Positions 12,874-25,061 of a stretch of 64,000 bases of DNA are shown piece after piece. The stretch's first letter is position 1, and each line of letters starts with the position of its first letter. This stretch comes from Circinella minor (lineage: Eukaryota > Mucoromycota > Mucoromycetes > Mucorales > Lichtheimiaceae). Below the pieces are notes generated by a model. It saw nothing but the letters and a program-made list of their open reading frames with translations, ran no database searches and had not been told where the DNA came from. Position numbers and translations under genes: made by a program. The DNA lies in the NCBI GenBank assembly GCA_016758965.1, contig JAEPRB010000182.1:18901-82900 (forward strand), in the 5' to 3' direction.

Positions 12874-13713
12874 ATGTCCTCAGCACTTGCTTTACCACCA
12901 CCTACCAATACAACTACATCATCAGTAATATACGATAAATCATATTATATCGATACTACACCCAATATCAATACTACTACTACTACTACTTTAAATAATC
13001 GTAAAAATATGAGTAGTAGTACATTAACAAAAAATAATACAATTGTACCACTTCATCAACAAAAAGATTTTTTTCTTCCAACAACTCCACCTTTAACATC
13101 ATCTAATAAACATCGTCATCAACGATCTTCACATAGTCGACATCTTCGTCATCAACCTGATCGACGGCGAGATGCATTTGAATTATTACAAGTAATCATT
13201 CAAGAAAACGAGAAAAGGGAACATGAAGAATATGAGGCCATGTTAAGAGATGTTCCAGAAATAGTTGCACGAAGATCATCCACGAGCCAAGATTTGCCCA
13301 GCATTTTAATCAAAAAAAATTCATCCTCCTCTTCCTCTTCTTCATCCTCTTCTTCTTCAATAATACCAACACCTATTACACCTACTACTATAACAAGTAA
13401 TTATAGTCATAACAACAGTAACACAGCAACATCCACAACTATACCAGAAGAAGAAGAAGAAGAAAGTGATTTATTCGTTTCCATAGCAACTCCTTCAAAA
13501 GATTATAATACACCGCCACCTTCACCTAAACGTCCGTCCGTGCGATTTGCCGCAGATCTTTTACTTCCGCCAACAAATAATTCGACTTCTTCTAAAGTTC
13601 CATCTGAACCTCAACCACCACAACCGCAACCCTCTACTTCTCGAACTTCTTTCATGACAAATAAACTGCGGAGCTTTTTACATTTGTCTTCAAAAAAGGT
13701 CTCGAACCTTTGA
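12874..13713 (+). CDS. Hypothetical low-complexity protein, 279 aa
   Basis: One exon, ATG to TGA, 279 residues. It is Thr/Ser/Asn-rich with runs of Thr (about 31-39), Ser (about 150-162) and Glu (about 192-198). Two better-conserved-looking islands stand out: a basic/helical block RRRDAFELLQVIIQENEKR (about 98-116) and, near the C-terminus, SPKRPSVRFAADLLLPP. I do not recognise a domain. The balanced codon use outside the runs and the T-rich leader support a real gene. It is probably an intrinsically disordered regulatory protein. The SVRF patch resembles, without matching, protein phosphatase 1 docking peptides. The 3' end could extend by an intron that I cannot see. Confidence 0.6.
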   Translation: MSSALALPPPTNTTTSSVIYDKSYYIDTTPNINTTTTTTLNNRKNMSSSTLTKNNTIVPLHQQKDFFLPTTPPLTSSNKHRHQRSSHSRHLRHQPDRRRDAFELLQVIIQENEKREHEEYEAMLRDVPEIVARRSSTSQDLPSILIKKNSSSSSSSSSSSSSIIPTPITPTTITSNYSHNNSNTATSTTIPEEEEEESDLFVSIATPSKDYNTPPPSPKRPSVRFAADLLLPPTNNSTSSKVPSEPQPPQPQPSTSRTSFMTNKLRSFLHLSSKKVSNL

Positions 13714-13752
13714 CTTCTCATTTATTTTTTCTAAAGAGGTTGTTTGTCTCTC

Positions 13753-13783
<31 letters not shown>

Positions 13784-14418
13784 CCCTCTCCACCCCCCAA
13801 CACCCCACAATTATTTTCCCTCATAACAAAAAAAAATCATTTTTTTTTACATCAAAAGGAAGGGATCTACAATTTATCCCATACACAAACAAAATGCATT
13901 CTTTTTTTTTAAAAAAAACCCACCCATTTTATTCTTTTGAATATTTTTCACTTCTCTAACATCTCATTTACATCAAATTACACATATAACACAAACAAAA
14001 AAGAATAATTCATTTTTTTTTCATGTACAGCTATATATCTTTATTTTATTTTTTTGCAAAAAAACATTTCACACATGTATATTTCATCATTCTTCTTTTT
14101 CTTTTCTTCACATTGTTATTGTTGATTATTATTTACTATTATTACTATCATTACTATTACTATATTTTTTTTTATCATTTCATCTTATATAATATAAATA
14201 AAACGTATTCCAAAAGAAAAAAAAAATCTCAAATCATAAACTTAAAAAAAACATACTATTTTTTTTTTCTTTTTTGTTATATTTGTTGTTGTTGTTATAT
14301 ATATATTTTATTATATAAAACGTTGTTAATTTTTTTTTGAGTAACCACTACCATCCCAACAAAAAAAAAAAGGTCATCACAATATCCAAATAAAGTGATT
14401 CAATGTGTGGTCTTTTTT
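13714..14418. other. Convergent intergenic region
   Basis: 3' flanks of the hypothetical gene (plus) and proteasome beta-3 (minus). T-rich, with long homopolymers (13752-13777 almost all T). Lys/Phe/Tyr-rich frames here come from the base composition. No RNA gene was seen. Confidence 0.45.
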
Positions 14419-15108
14419 TTAATCCTAAGAATTGATTTTAAAACGACGCAAAACATAACAAAATTAGCAATAATAATAAAGATTAACATTTTCATTCGTT
14501 AAAAAAAACAAAAATACCCCCCACCTCCCCCCCCCCTTTTTTTTTTACCTGTCGTCCTTTCAGGGTTCTTGTAATAATTTTATCCGGTGTTCTAAAAGAT
14601 AAAAAGAGAGTTAAGTTTTTTTTAAATTATTATTTATCTATTAAAAAATAGTAAATAATTACATGACATGAACAACAGCACCCCAACCAGATAATGCATC
14701 TCGATCTTGTGCATTCAATAAAGCTTGTGAAATAGTTTCAAAAAGATCTTCAGGTTCAAGATCAGGTTCCCACAAAGATTCACACATGCCATAAAGATTA
14801 GGTCCTGCTGTACCGCTTACAACGAAATCTTTGGCAAAGTTAATACATCCAATTAAATCCATTGAACAAATAAAAGGTTGATTATTTTTGTCTAATCCAG
14901 CAACAACTGGTTCAACAAAATAAGGTCCAAATCTATTTAAAAATAAATAATAATTAATTCTCTTTTTTCTTCTTCTTCTTCTTCTTTTATATATAATTAC
15001 CTTCGTTCATAAAGTGTTGATGAAACCATATGTGCAAGTGTTTTTGGTTCAATATCTCTTTCTTCACGCATTTTATACATATTAATCTTGAATCGGAAAC
15101 GTTCGGCC

Positions 15109-15147
<39 letters not shown>

Positions 15148-15612
15148 TTAATGCATAAATATATCTTCCTTTCCTCTTTAAAAACAACTTTTTCTTTTTT
15201 TACTCTTTACATCAACCCCAAAATAAAGAAAAATAATTAAAATAGATATATAAAAATAAAATATTTTACAATGTCAAAACATCAGTTGCTAATCCAGGAA
15301 GACCAATGTATGTTTTATCAGTTCCTTGAAACATCTTTTGAAATTCTGTTGATACTGTCATAAATTGTTGACCTAAACGTTTATCAGCTGCAATAGCAAC
15401 ACAATCCTTTCCTACCATGGCCACAACGGACCCTCCATTATATTGCATAATCGACTATATAAATATAATTATAAGAAACATGTACAGTTATATATATTAA
15501 TTATTATTATAATTATAATCATTTATCATAATTTTTTTTTAAAAAAAAGATTCGTTTTCATATAGATATATAGATATATATTATAATATATATTTCGAGA
15601 GAGTATTACCAT
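14419..15612 (-). CDS. PUP3: 20S proteasome subunit beta-3 (Pup3)
   Basis: Six coding exons on the minus strand (15612-15610, 15454-15270, 15108-15001, 14932-14663, 14591-14549, 14424-14419) give 204 residues, the same as fission yeast Pup3 as I recall it. The protein is a non-catalytic beta subunit of the 20S core. Matches include [92 protein letters not shown] and the C-terminus [10 protein letters not shown]. The first coding exon is just ATG (followed by gtaata) and the last is GAT TAA after cttag. Both micro-exons are needed to recover the conserved N- and C-termini. Without the last two exons the frame would stop after GAVVHVM, losing the conserved tail. The gene is divergent from the WW/FF gene. 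Confidence 0.93.
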
Positions 15613-15905
15613 GATTAATTTATATTTGTTTTAATAGAAATGTATAAAAAAAAATGGCAATGTTAAAAAAAAAAAAAAAAAAAAAGAATATACGCGGCAG
15701 TAAAAAAAGGAGAAGGGGAGGGAGTTACGCGTCGTTTTTTGAAGAATAAGTTAAAGTGCAGACATGAATACACTCACAAATAATTTACAACAACAAAATT
15801 TTTACGTCACGCCACCCAATATGGAAATCAAGTGGGGCGAAAAAAAAAAAAAGAAATTAATCTCTAGTTGCTTTTTCTTCGGAAACGCGATTCTTTTTAA
15901 AAAAA
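15613..15905. promoter_or_regulatory. Short bidirectional promoter, PUP3 / WW-FF gene
   Basis: Only 293 bp separate two divergent start codons. It contains an A21 run (about 15665-15685), GC-containing segments unusual for this DNA (tacgcggcag, ttacgcgtcg) and an A-rich leader before the plus-strand ATG. Promoter function is inferred from the layout. I saw no recognisable proteasome control element. Confidence 0.4.
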
Positions 15906-16925
15906 ATGGATCCAAATCAACAGCAACAACAACAACAACAACAACGACCACCTCCTCCTCCACCATTACCACAAACAATTCATAATGCTGATATAAAATT
16001 ACCACCTGGTTGGAAAATTGCACAACAACCAGGTATGCAACGACCTTATTATTATAATGAAAATACAGGCGAGACAACATGGATCGTTCCTCCTTTTCCA
16101 CCTCCCATGCCAATAATGAAAGAACAACAACAAGAAAAACCTAAATCGAAAAAGAAGATAAAGTAAATTTAAATAAAAAAAGAATGGGGAATTATTTTCA
16201 TAGGAATAATAAATCATTGATATATATATATATTTCAAATATAGAAAACCTATTCCAGGGACGGATTGGTTAGTTGTTCAAACACCTGATGGTCTTGAAT
16301 TCTATTTTCATAAACCTACCAAGAAATCAGTATGGGAAATACCAGAAGAATTAAAAGAACCTATTGAAAAGATGAAACAAGAAGCATTAGAAAAGGAACA
16401 AAAAGAAAAAGAACAAAGATTAGAAGAACAAAGAAAAGAACAAGAAAGATTAAAAGAAGAATTAGAAAAGGAAAAATTGGAAAGAGAACAACAACAACAG
16501 AATTTAAAACGTAAAGCAGAAGAAGAACAAGTAGATGAAGATAATTTAAAAAGAGTGAAACATGATGATGATAAAGAAGAAGAAGGAGAAGGAGAACCAG
16601 AAGCAACAGAGTAAGAGTTTTTAATTGAAAATGATATTTAATATTTATTTTTATATTAAAAATCAATTTTTTTTTATTAGAATGACAGAAGAAGATCTTT
16701 TATTTCAATTGGAGGGTATGGATCCAACAGAATTAGAAGCAATGGGTTTATTACCTCCTCCACAAGAAGAACAAGAACAAGTACCAGAACAACCATTAAT
16801 ACAACAACAACAACAACAACAACAACAACCTTCTGAATCACAAATGGCAGAAGAAGAACGTGTAGAACTTTTTACGGTAAATAATAATAATAAAATATAT
16901 AGATCGATTAATTTCCTTATACTAA

Positions 16926-16967
<42 letters not shown>

Positions 16968-17666
16968 GCAAATGTTATCAGAGAAAGAAATTTCACCTTT
17001 CTCTACTTGGGAAAGAGAATTACCTAAACTTATTAATGATGAGCGATATAATTGTAAGAAGGAATTTAATACCCTTTCCCCTCCCCTTTCAAACACATAT
17101 ATTAATTATTTTATTTTTTAGTGATACAACCTCTTAGTAAAAGAAAAAATTTATTTGATAATTTTTGTCGTATACTTGTTCAAGAACATAAAGCTAAAAA
17201 ACCTATTAGCAAGGTATAAAAAAATTTGATAAAAACAAACTCATTTTTATTTTACTCATAGAACCCCTATTTATTAATTTAGCCACCAGAAGAAGAATAT
17301 ATGAAATTATTAAAACAAGAAGTGAATAGTAAAATGTATTGGGAAGATTTTCGACGTAAAGTTAAAAATGATTCAAGATTTAAAGCTATACGTGATAATA
17401 AGACGCGTGAAATACTATTTAAAGATTATATAAAAAAATTACGAAAAGAAAAAGATTCTAGTAATAGTTATAGTAGTCAAAGGGATAAACAAAGAGCTTA
17501 TATGGATTTATTAAGAAATACCAAAGAAATTCATATTGGTATGCGATGGCGTGATGCTAAAATTATTTTAGAAAAAGATGATCGATATCATGCTATTGAA
17601 TCTAAACATCTTCGTGAAGATTTATATCGTGATTATTTAGATGATTTAGATAGAAAGAAACGGTGA
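15906..17666 (+). CDS. WW/FF-domain protein (TCERG1 / Urn1-Dre4-like)
   Basis: Six exons (15906-16162, 16245-16610, 16681-16876, 16969-17053, 17122-17213, 17283-17666) give 459 residues. After a Gln/Pro-rich start there are two WW-like modules: LPPGWKIAQQPGMQRPYYYN with TGETTW (about 31-62), and a divergent one ending KPTKKSVWEIPEE (about 115-130). A Lys/Glu-rich coiled coil and a second polyQ follow. Then come FF domains: ISPFSTWERELPKLINDERY, YWEDFRRKVKNDSRFKAI, and a last one with WRDAKIILEKDDRYHAI ending DYLDDLDRKKR. The first FF block closely resembles TCERG1. FF/WW proteins link splicing factors to RNA polymerase II. With so few FF domains it is more like the yeast Urn1 or fission yeast Dre4 spliceosome factors than Prp40. 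Confidence 0.85.
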
Positions 17667-17946
17667 ATTATAAATAAATAAATAAATAAATAATCCAACT
17701 TGTTTATTGTTTGTATATATTTATTCTATTTTACATAGGTATTTTATATGTAGATGTACAAGTATTAGTTGGTTTCAAACTTAACTGAAACCTGCATAAA
17801 TTTTTTTTATATAGTTTTTTTTTAATAAACACCCCCGTAAAATAAAATAAAAATATAATTCCAAACTTTTCCTTTTTTTTTTTCTTTCTTTTGAAAACAC
17901 ACTTCTTTTTCCTTTTTTTTTATTTATTGAAAAGAAGAATAATAAT

Positions 17947-20134
17947 ATGGGTTCAGAAACAGAAACATTTTCTTTCCAAGCTGAGATCTCTCAGTTGATG
18001 AGTTTAATCATCAATACCTTTTATTCAAACAAGGTAATAATGAATTAGTATATAAAAAGAAAAACTAAACTAATAATAATAATAATAATAAACTATATAG
18101 GAAATCTTTTTACGTGAATTAATCTCTAATTCTTCTGATGCTATTGATAAAGTACGTTATCAATCTTTAACGGATCCATCTGTTTTGGATAGTGAAAAAG
18201 ATTTATATATTCGAATCACACCTGATCGTAAAAACAATATCTTGACTATTCGTGATACCGGTGTGGGTATGACAAAAGCTGACTTGGTGAACAATTTGGG
18301 TACCATTGCTAAATCGGGTACTAAAGCTTTTATGGAAGCTTTATCTGCTGGTGCCGATATTTCCATGATTGGTCAATTTGGTGTGGGTTTTTATTCTGCT
18401 TATTTGGTTGCAGACAAGGTACAAGTCATTACCAAACATAATGATGATGAACAATATATTTGGGAATCTGCTGCTGGTGGTCATTTCACTATTACTTTGG
18501 ATGAAGTCAATGAACGTTTAGGTCGTGGTACTGAATTACGTTTATTCTTGAAAGAAGATCAATTGGAATATTTGGAAGAACGTCGTATCAAAGATATTGT
18601 CAAGAAACATTCAGAATTCATTTCTTATCCTATTCAATTAGTTACTGAAAAGGAAGTTGAAAAAGAAGTTCCTGATGAAGATGCTGAAGAAGAAACAGAA
18701 GTGAAAGAGGATAAGCCCAAGATTGAAGAAGTGGAAGATGAAGATACCAAAAAAGAGAAAAAGACGAAAAAAATTAAAGAAACTGTGATTGATCAAGAAG
18801 AATTAAACAAGACGAAACCTTTATGGACACGTAATCCAGAAGATGTTAAACCAGAAGAATATTCTCAATTTTACAAGGCTCTTACCAATGATTGGGAAGA
18901 TCAATTAGCTGTCAAACACTTTTCTGTGGAAGGTCAATTGGAATTCCGTGCCATTTTGTTTGTTCCCAAACGTGCACCTTTTGATCTTTTTGAAGGCAAA
19001 AAGAAACGTAATAATATTAAACTTTACGTTCGACGTGTCTTTATCACGGATGATTGTGAAGAATTAATTCCTGAATGGCTCAGTTTCGTTAAAGGTGTTG
19101 TTGATTCTGAAGATTTACCATTAAATATTTCTCGTGAAATGTTACAACAAAACAAGATTTTAAAAGTGATTCGTAAAAATTTGGTCAAGAAATGTTTGGA
19201 AATGTTTACTGAAATTGCTGAAGACAAGGAAAACTTTAATAAGTTTTATGAAGCATTCTCCAAGAATTTGAAATTGGGTATTCACGAAGATAGTCAAAAT
19301 CGAAACAAGTTAGCTGAATTGTTACGTTACAATTCAACAAAGTCTGGTGATGAAATGACTTCTTTTAAGGATTATGTTACACGTATGCCTGAAAAACAAA
19401 AGAATATTTATTATATTACTGGTGAATCGCGTGCTGCCATTGAGAATTCACCCTTTTTGGAAGGATTCAAGAAACGTGGATTTGAAGTGCTTTTAATGAC
19501 GGATCCTATTGATGAATATTCTGTTTCACAACTTAAAGAATATGATGATAAGAAATTAGTTTGTATTACCAAAGAAGGTGTTGAATTGGAAGAAGATGAA
19601 GAAGAAAAGAAACGTCTTGAGGAAGAAAAGAAACAATATGAACCTTTATGCAAATCTATCAAGGAATATTTGGGTGAAAAGATTGAAAAAGTCATTATTT
19701 CCGATATTTTGACAAATTCTCCATGTGTTTTGACGACAGGTCAATTTGGTTGGTCAGCCAATATGGAACGTATCATGAAAGCTCAAGCATTACGTGATTC
19801 AACTATGTCTTCCTATATGGCTTCTAAAAAGACATTGGAATTGAATCCTAATCATGGTATTGTCAAGGCATTAAAAGAAAAAGTAGAAGAAGATTCAAAT
19901 GATCGTACTGTCAAAGATTTGACTCAACTTTTGTATGAAACTGCTCTTTTGACATCTGGTTTTACTTTGGATAATCCAGCTGATTTTGCAAGTCGTATTT
20001 ATCGTATGGTTGCTTTGGGTCTTAGTATTGATGATACAGATGTACCAATAGAAGAAGCACCTACTTCTGCTACAGCTGATACTAGTGCATCAACTGAAGA
20101 TGCTGAAGCTTCCAAGATGGAGGAAGTTGATTAA
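17947..20134 (+). CDS. HSP90: Cytosolic Hsp90 chaperone
   Basis: Two exons (17947-18033, 18101-20134) give 706 residues, normal for cytosolic Hsp90. The N-terminal ATPase domain shows [39 protein letters not shown] and [14 protein letters not shown] charged Glu/Lys linker follows at about 215-260. The middle domain has [19 protein letters not shown] with the conserved catalytic-loop Arg. The C-terminus is MEEVD, the docking site for TPR co-chaperones, which places it in the cytosol rather than the ER. It folds kinases, receptors and other clients in an ATP cycle. The intron after Lys29 is 67 nt. Only 280 bp separate it from the upstream WW/FF gene on the same strand. I did not find a clear heat-shock element there. 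Confidence 0.97.
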
Positions 20135-20394
20135 AATTTGACACATTATTCGTGTCACACTCACTCACTCACACATTATATTTTTTTTAATAACAAACAA
20201 ACAAGCAAACAAATGTAATCAGAAAAAACAAAATAACAAATAAAAAAGCATTATCACTTCTTTTTTTTTTTTTTAATCTATTTAATTAAATTGAATGCTA
20301 TTTTAAATTTGTTAATGTTTCCTTTGTTTATTTATATAAAAACTATTTATAATGAGAGGAATTATATTATATAACTCTTTTTTTTTTTTTTTTT

Positions 20395-23304
20395 TTAATC
20401 GATTTTTACATTTTGATAAATTTTCCGTACAAATAGACTGGCAGCTGAATGACCAACAAATCCTAACATACAGAACATACCCAAAGATATTAATGCCGTG
20501 TAACCAAAATAATAACTTGTTTGGAAAAATCCTGTCATTCTAATATTTTTATATAATAAGTAAATCAGTTAAACTTTTACATCTTTTTTTTTTTATATGT
20601 ATATGTATATATATAATAACTTACTTTGTTTTTGCAAAAAAGTAATAAATTGAATAAATGTACACATAAATGGATGTTGAAGCACATGTCATGAAACTGA
20701 GCCAATGCCTAAATTTTTTTTTTTATAACAATATATTTCATATGCATATTTAGTTTTTCCCCACATCATAACCTCTTATTTAGGACCGTGAAAAAAAATG
20801 AATAACTTTACCATCGATGATCTTCAGAATTAAGTAAAAAGTAACTGCTTACAACAGCAACACATGCACTGACAACGATCATAATACCAAATACAAGGAA
20901 CATAAATCCATAAACATAATAAATCTTGTATGTCCAGAATGATGTGAAAATGAAATACATTTCGATAAAAATACTACCAAAAGGTAATAAACCTCCCATT
21001 AAAATAATCACCATAGGTTCAGCATACCAAACCTTGTCAGGAATCGGTCGAGGAATTGGATTTACACGAAGTGGAAAATCAGAATTACTACCCCAGTTAC
21101 GACCAATAATAGCACCCAATAAAGTTAATGGGAAGCATAAGAATATCCAGATAGCAAGCATTGCGAGCTAAAATAAAATAAAAAGGTTTTTGGTGATAAT
21201 CATTTTAGTATATAACTAACTACAATAAAGTATGAATTACTTGTAATAATAATAATAATAATAATAGATATTTTTTTTACCACAATAGTAAATGCAATAG
21301 CACGAGAACTAGAATAGTAAATAGCAACGCTATTTACATATCCACCAATGAATGCTACACATCCTGGCCAAATGCTTGCAGTCAAAAGCACATTTCGTAC
21401 CCATTCCTTGCCTAATAAATTAATATATTTCCCATTACTATTTAGTATTTTACGAATGTAAACTTATTTATAGTCTATATATACCTCCATAACGAGCATA
21501 ATATCTTGCACTCGTGTAACCCGCAACACCCGATGTCAAAGCATATAAAAAGATGGTAGCAGTCAAAATGGTTGCACGTTCGACATATAAATCACCCATA
21601 ATAGTATATAAAATCACAACACCTGCAAGAATAACCAATTGACAACCTGTACCCATCAATGCAGACATAATCATTAAACGAGGTGGTTGACGGAATACAT
21701 CTCCATGAACTTGTTTCCATCCATAATCATCTCCAAGATCACGATCCTAAGTTAATTTAGTGTTACAAAAAAAAGTTTATAAGAATCCATATCATCCTTT
21801 TCTTTTTACCATAGTAAAAACACATTTTTATACACGTAATACCCCCTTTATTCTCCTTAATAATAATACATACAAAATCTGCTAATCCTTCTTCTCGGTC
21901 ATATCGGGCATAATCACGTTTGATGGTACGAAGTAAAATTACTGATACCAAACCAGTCAAAAATAAAACCATCATAAATGAACTGAAAATAGATAACCAA
22001 TGAACCTATATTATTATTTATACACTTGTTAAACTTATTATCTTTTTTTTCCCCCTTCCCATCCAGTACTTTCTTTTATATATAACTTTTGTTACCTTGT
22101 GTTCAAAGAAATCAATTTCCAAAAGTCTCTGGAAACGATCTTCAAATGATACTGTTGTTCCTTTCCATTCAACTGAATATGTAAATTTAATGTCTAATGA
22201 TTGATCTTGAAGACTTAATTCAACAAGGTCACCATATTGTAATTCAACAGCAATAATCTACCATAAATTTTAATACATAAATGAGTTGCCTAGTTCTTAT
22301 TTTTTTCAGTCTAAAAAACTCAAACACTGTTTACTAACTTATATATATATACATACTCTGTCACCATTATAATAAATAACAAAATTTCTGTGTGTATAAA
22401 GGAAAAGTGCATCAAAACGTGGATCATTATCACCTTCTTTTTCATCCATAGTTGATTCTGCATCATTCATACCGACAGGATTGGTTACAGGTAAATCATC
22501 TATAATAAAATTTAATTACAATTGTTGTAAAAGTAAGTATACATTCCCTATATATATATGTACTTTTAGTTACTTACCAACAAACATAGTATACCAATAA
22601 TCATGATATACTGCATATCGCATCTCACGAATTTCTGCAGGATTCAAAGTCGTTTGACATATAGTAGCTTTTGTTACAGGTTCTATATATATATGTAACC
22701 GATATCAAAGTAAGACAAATATTCAAATATTGTAAAAATCCAGTAAAGTTATTATATAATAGTAACGACGAAAAGAAATATAAAAGGTTTAATGTACCCA
22801 CTCCTTCAATTAGTTCACTTACCAAGAAAACGTATAGGAATGCCGGAATTGATAAGATCCATGCCTAGTAAAGCTTCACCTAATGTTTCATGATGGTGTT
22901 CAACTGAACTAGTTCCTCGACAAAAAGGTAATTGATAATATGGGTATGTTTCTTGACGATTGTTGAGTGGTCCGACTGTATTCATCCATACCACTACTTC
23001 TTCTCCCTTTTCGTACTATATATACATATATATGTTTGTATTATTATGATAACACGAATGAATAAGTTATTCATTGTTGAATAACAAAATAATATATATA
23101 AATTTTCATTATTTATTAAACAGGTTTGTAAGTCGGATATATGTATAATGTGATCATTGATTAGATTTTTTCCAAAAAAAATAAGAAGAAATATATTATT
23201 ATCATTACCACATGGTTATGTTCGTCAGCAACAACCAGTGTAATTAACCATGTTGTTAATATTAAAAACGTTGCAGCCCGTTTATATATTTGCTGTAAAT
23301 ACAT
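20395..23304 (-). CDS. Transmembrane 9 superfamily (EMP70) protein
   Basis: Eleven exons on the minus strand (23304-23209, 23015-22823, 22682-22578, 22499-22357, 22257-22096, 22005-21874, 21746-21485, 21411-21281, 21167-20812, 20708-20625, 20539-20395) give 602 residues. A signal peptide ([14 protein letters not shown]) is followed by the luminal domain, with [36 protein letters not shown] and [20 protein letters not shown]. The first membrane helix follows, then [13 protein letters not shown] and eight more helices. The C-terminus KIYQNVKID carries a K-x-D Golgi-retention/COPI signal. Family members act in Golgi/endosome sorting and membrane-protein handling. Length and the DEHNH start are closest to TM9SF1-type proteins. 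All phases close. Confidence 0.93.
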
Positions 23305-23690
23305 AACGTGCTTTATGTTATATATTTATATTTGTATATGTTATAGTGTGTGTGCGTGTATAGTAATGTGTGTTATAGAAATAGGAGACACAGAGGGAGA
23401 GAGAGAGAGAGAGAGAAAAGGGGTGGGGGGAAGGTGGAAATAATGTAAAACGGGGTAAAGCAAAAAAAGGTAACTTAAAAAAATGCTTTATACAAACTCA
23501 AACTCTGTATCCATTTATGGAAAAAAAAAGTGTTTTATACTTGAGTCCCTGGTAATTTTTTTTTAACTTCGACTTATTAACGCTCTCTCTTTTTTTTTTT
23601 TCTTTTGCAACAACACTGAATAGGTTAAATCGAAACAAAAGTAGAGTTTAATACACTTTTATATAATAAAATTCTAAACTTTGCTATTTA
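23305..23690. other. Upstream region of TM9SF gene
   Basis: AT-rich with a GA-repeat/G-rich tract (about 23380-23440) and T runs. No gene was seen. Its right edge is the TA (23689-23690) that flanks the inverted-repeat element. Confidence 0.45.
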
Positions 23691-23904
23691 CAGTATTTTG
23701 CGTTTAAAAATATAATGTTTGGTGGAATTAAATCCATTTTGTAGACCACCCCAATACAAAAGTTTCAGAGACGAGTATAATTGTTAGATCACTAGTGTAA
23801 TCTTTATAGAACAGGTGTAATTATCAGGAACCTAATCCAAAAATAACCATGGACACATTGTACACTGCATCCACTTTTTTTTTCACCCCGTCCACCCCGT
23901 CCAT
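23691..23904 (+). repeat. Left terminal inverted repeat
   Basis: About 214 bp, inverted copy of 27279-27482. It starts CAGTATTTTGCG and ends with CACCCCGTCC, which appears in two adjacent copies here but one on the right. By eye I count about ten substitutions plus a few small gaps against the right copy. Confidence 0.85.
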
Positions 23905-24146
23905 ATTTTTTGCTCCATTTATCCCACTTTTCAAGGAACCAAACTTGTTCACACAAAACGGGATCGAAAGAATAAGAGGTTAGGCCATTGAATCCTTCGC
24001 TCCATGGCGTTCAATTTTGTGTTCTTCTGAACCAAGTGATGATGTAGTTGATTACAAAATCCTAGTAATATTTTATTTCCTGACTTCAGAGTGATATTAC
24101 AATCAAGTAACACTTTACTGCAGGTGAATTAGGTTCCCTTGATAAA

Positions 24147-24386
24147 CTAGGGTACGCGAGAGGGCAATGTTGTCCGAGGGTATAGTTTATAACGATGCCC
24201 AGACTCTTCAATTTTGACTTTTGCAACGATGAATGGTTCCGTAGGGTTATTTTCTAGGTAGCAAATGTCGACGTCTACAAGATCAGCGAGCCATCTTTCG
24301 CATTTCAACTCGTTTTCAGTATTGATAGATTCGCCATAAAATATACAAGCTGCCTGTGAACGTGTAATTGTTGTTGCAATTTCCAT
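24147..24386 (-). pseudogene. Truncated paralogue of the YARKS gene N-terminus
   Basis: A 79-codon minus-strand frame. Its start (TRSQAACIFYGESINTENEL) matches the N-terminus of the gene starting at 27271 (THSQAACIFYGEEINPENEL). The following DICYLENN matches ELCYINDH there, and VAKVKIEESGHRYKLYPRTT resembles RYLKVEISRKRSKEG further along. The frame then stops (PSRVP). No recombinase-like part follows, only about 240 bp before the left repeat. It is either a separate short family member or, more likely, a truncated duplicate. Function unknown. Confidence 0.5.
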
Positions 24387-25061
24387 TATTTCTTGTGTAG
24401 AGTTGATGTATGGTTGTTGTGGCTAATGGTAACCGAAAAGTTCAAGTATTTCAACTTTAACCTTCGCACATTGAGGGATGAAGAGGCTCAAAAATTTGGA
24501 CTTCACTAGTTTTTATAAACCAGCAACACAGAGTAAAACCCTCCCAATTAAAAATTTCACTTTACACAAATAAATAGACTACCTCTCAATTTTATGTATC
24601 TCTCACCTCTCTCTCTTTAACTTCTTATTTTGCTTAGAAAGTATGTCATAGATTTCTTTTTTTTTTATATTACCAGTATTCAATATCATTAATAAAATCG
24701 TGTAAAAGCTTTTCTGTTTCTACCAAAATTTATAAGACTCAGATCAGGGAGACGACTCCCATCTCTTTACCATACCTTACCCACAAGGCTGATTCCTGTA
24801 TGTGGTTGCCATACTACTCTATCTTCTCAACTCATAATTGTATCCATGATAAAAAAAACAACTATTACTTGACCAAAACATAGTATAAAGTTATATGCGA
24901 GTTAAAGTAAATATTGTCATTATGGCTGATGAAAGATAAATATTAGTCTGTTACTAACTTGGTATAATTCGTGGAGCAGTATTAACATCGAGCTGTTTTT
25001 CATTTTCATCACACTTTTCTTATCCAAGATTTTTTTTCATTAAAATATAACAAATGTTGGA

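Noticed and set aside
14659..14664. In-frame TAA as the true PUP3 stop
   Set aside because: Stopping there loses the conserved C-terminal helix; a donor (AT/gtaatt) and two further exons restore the family ending.
17667..17946. Heat-shock elements upstream of Hsp90
   Set aside because: TTC and GAA triplets occur but not with the regular 2-base spacing; in such AT-rich DNA this is expected by chance.
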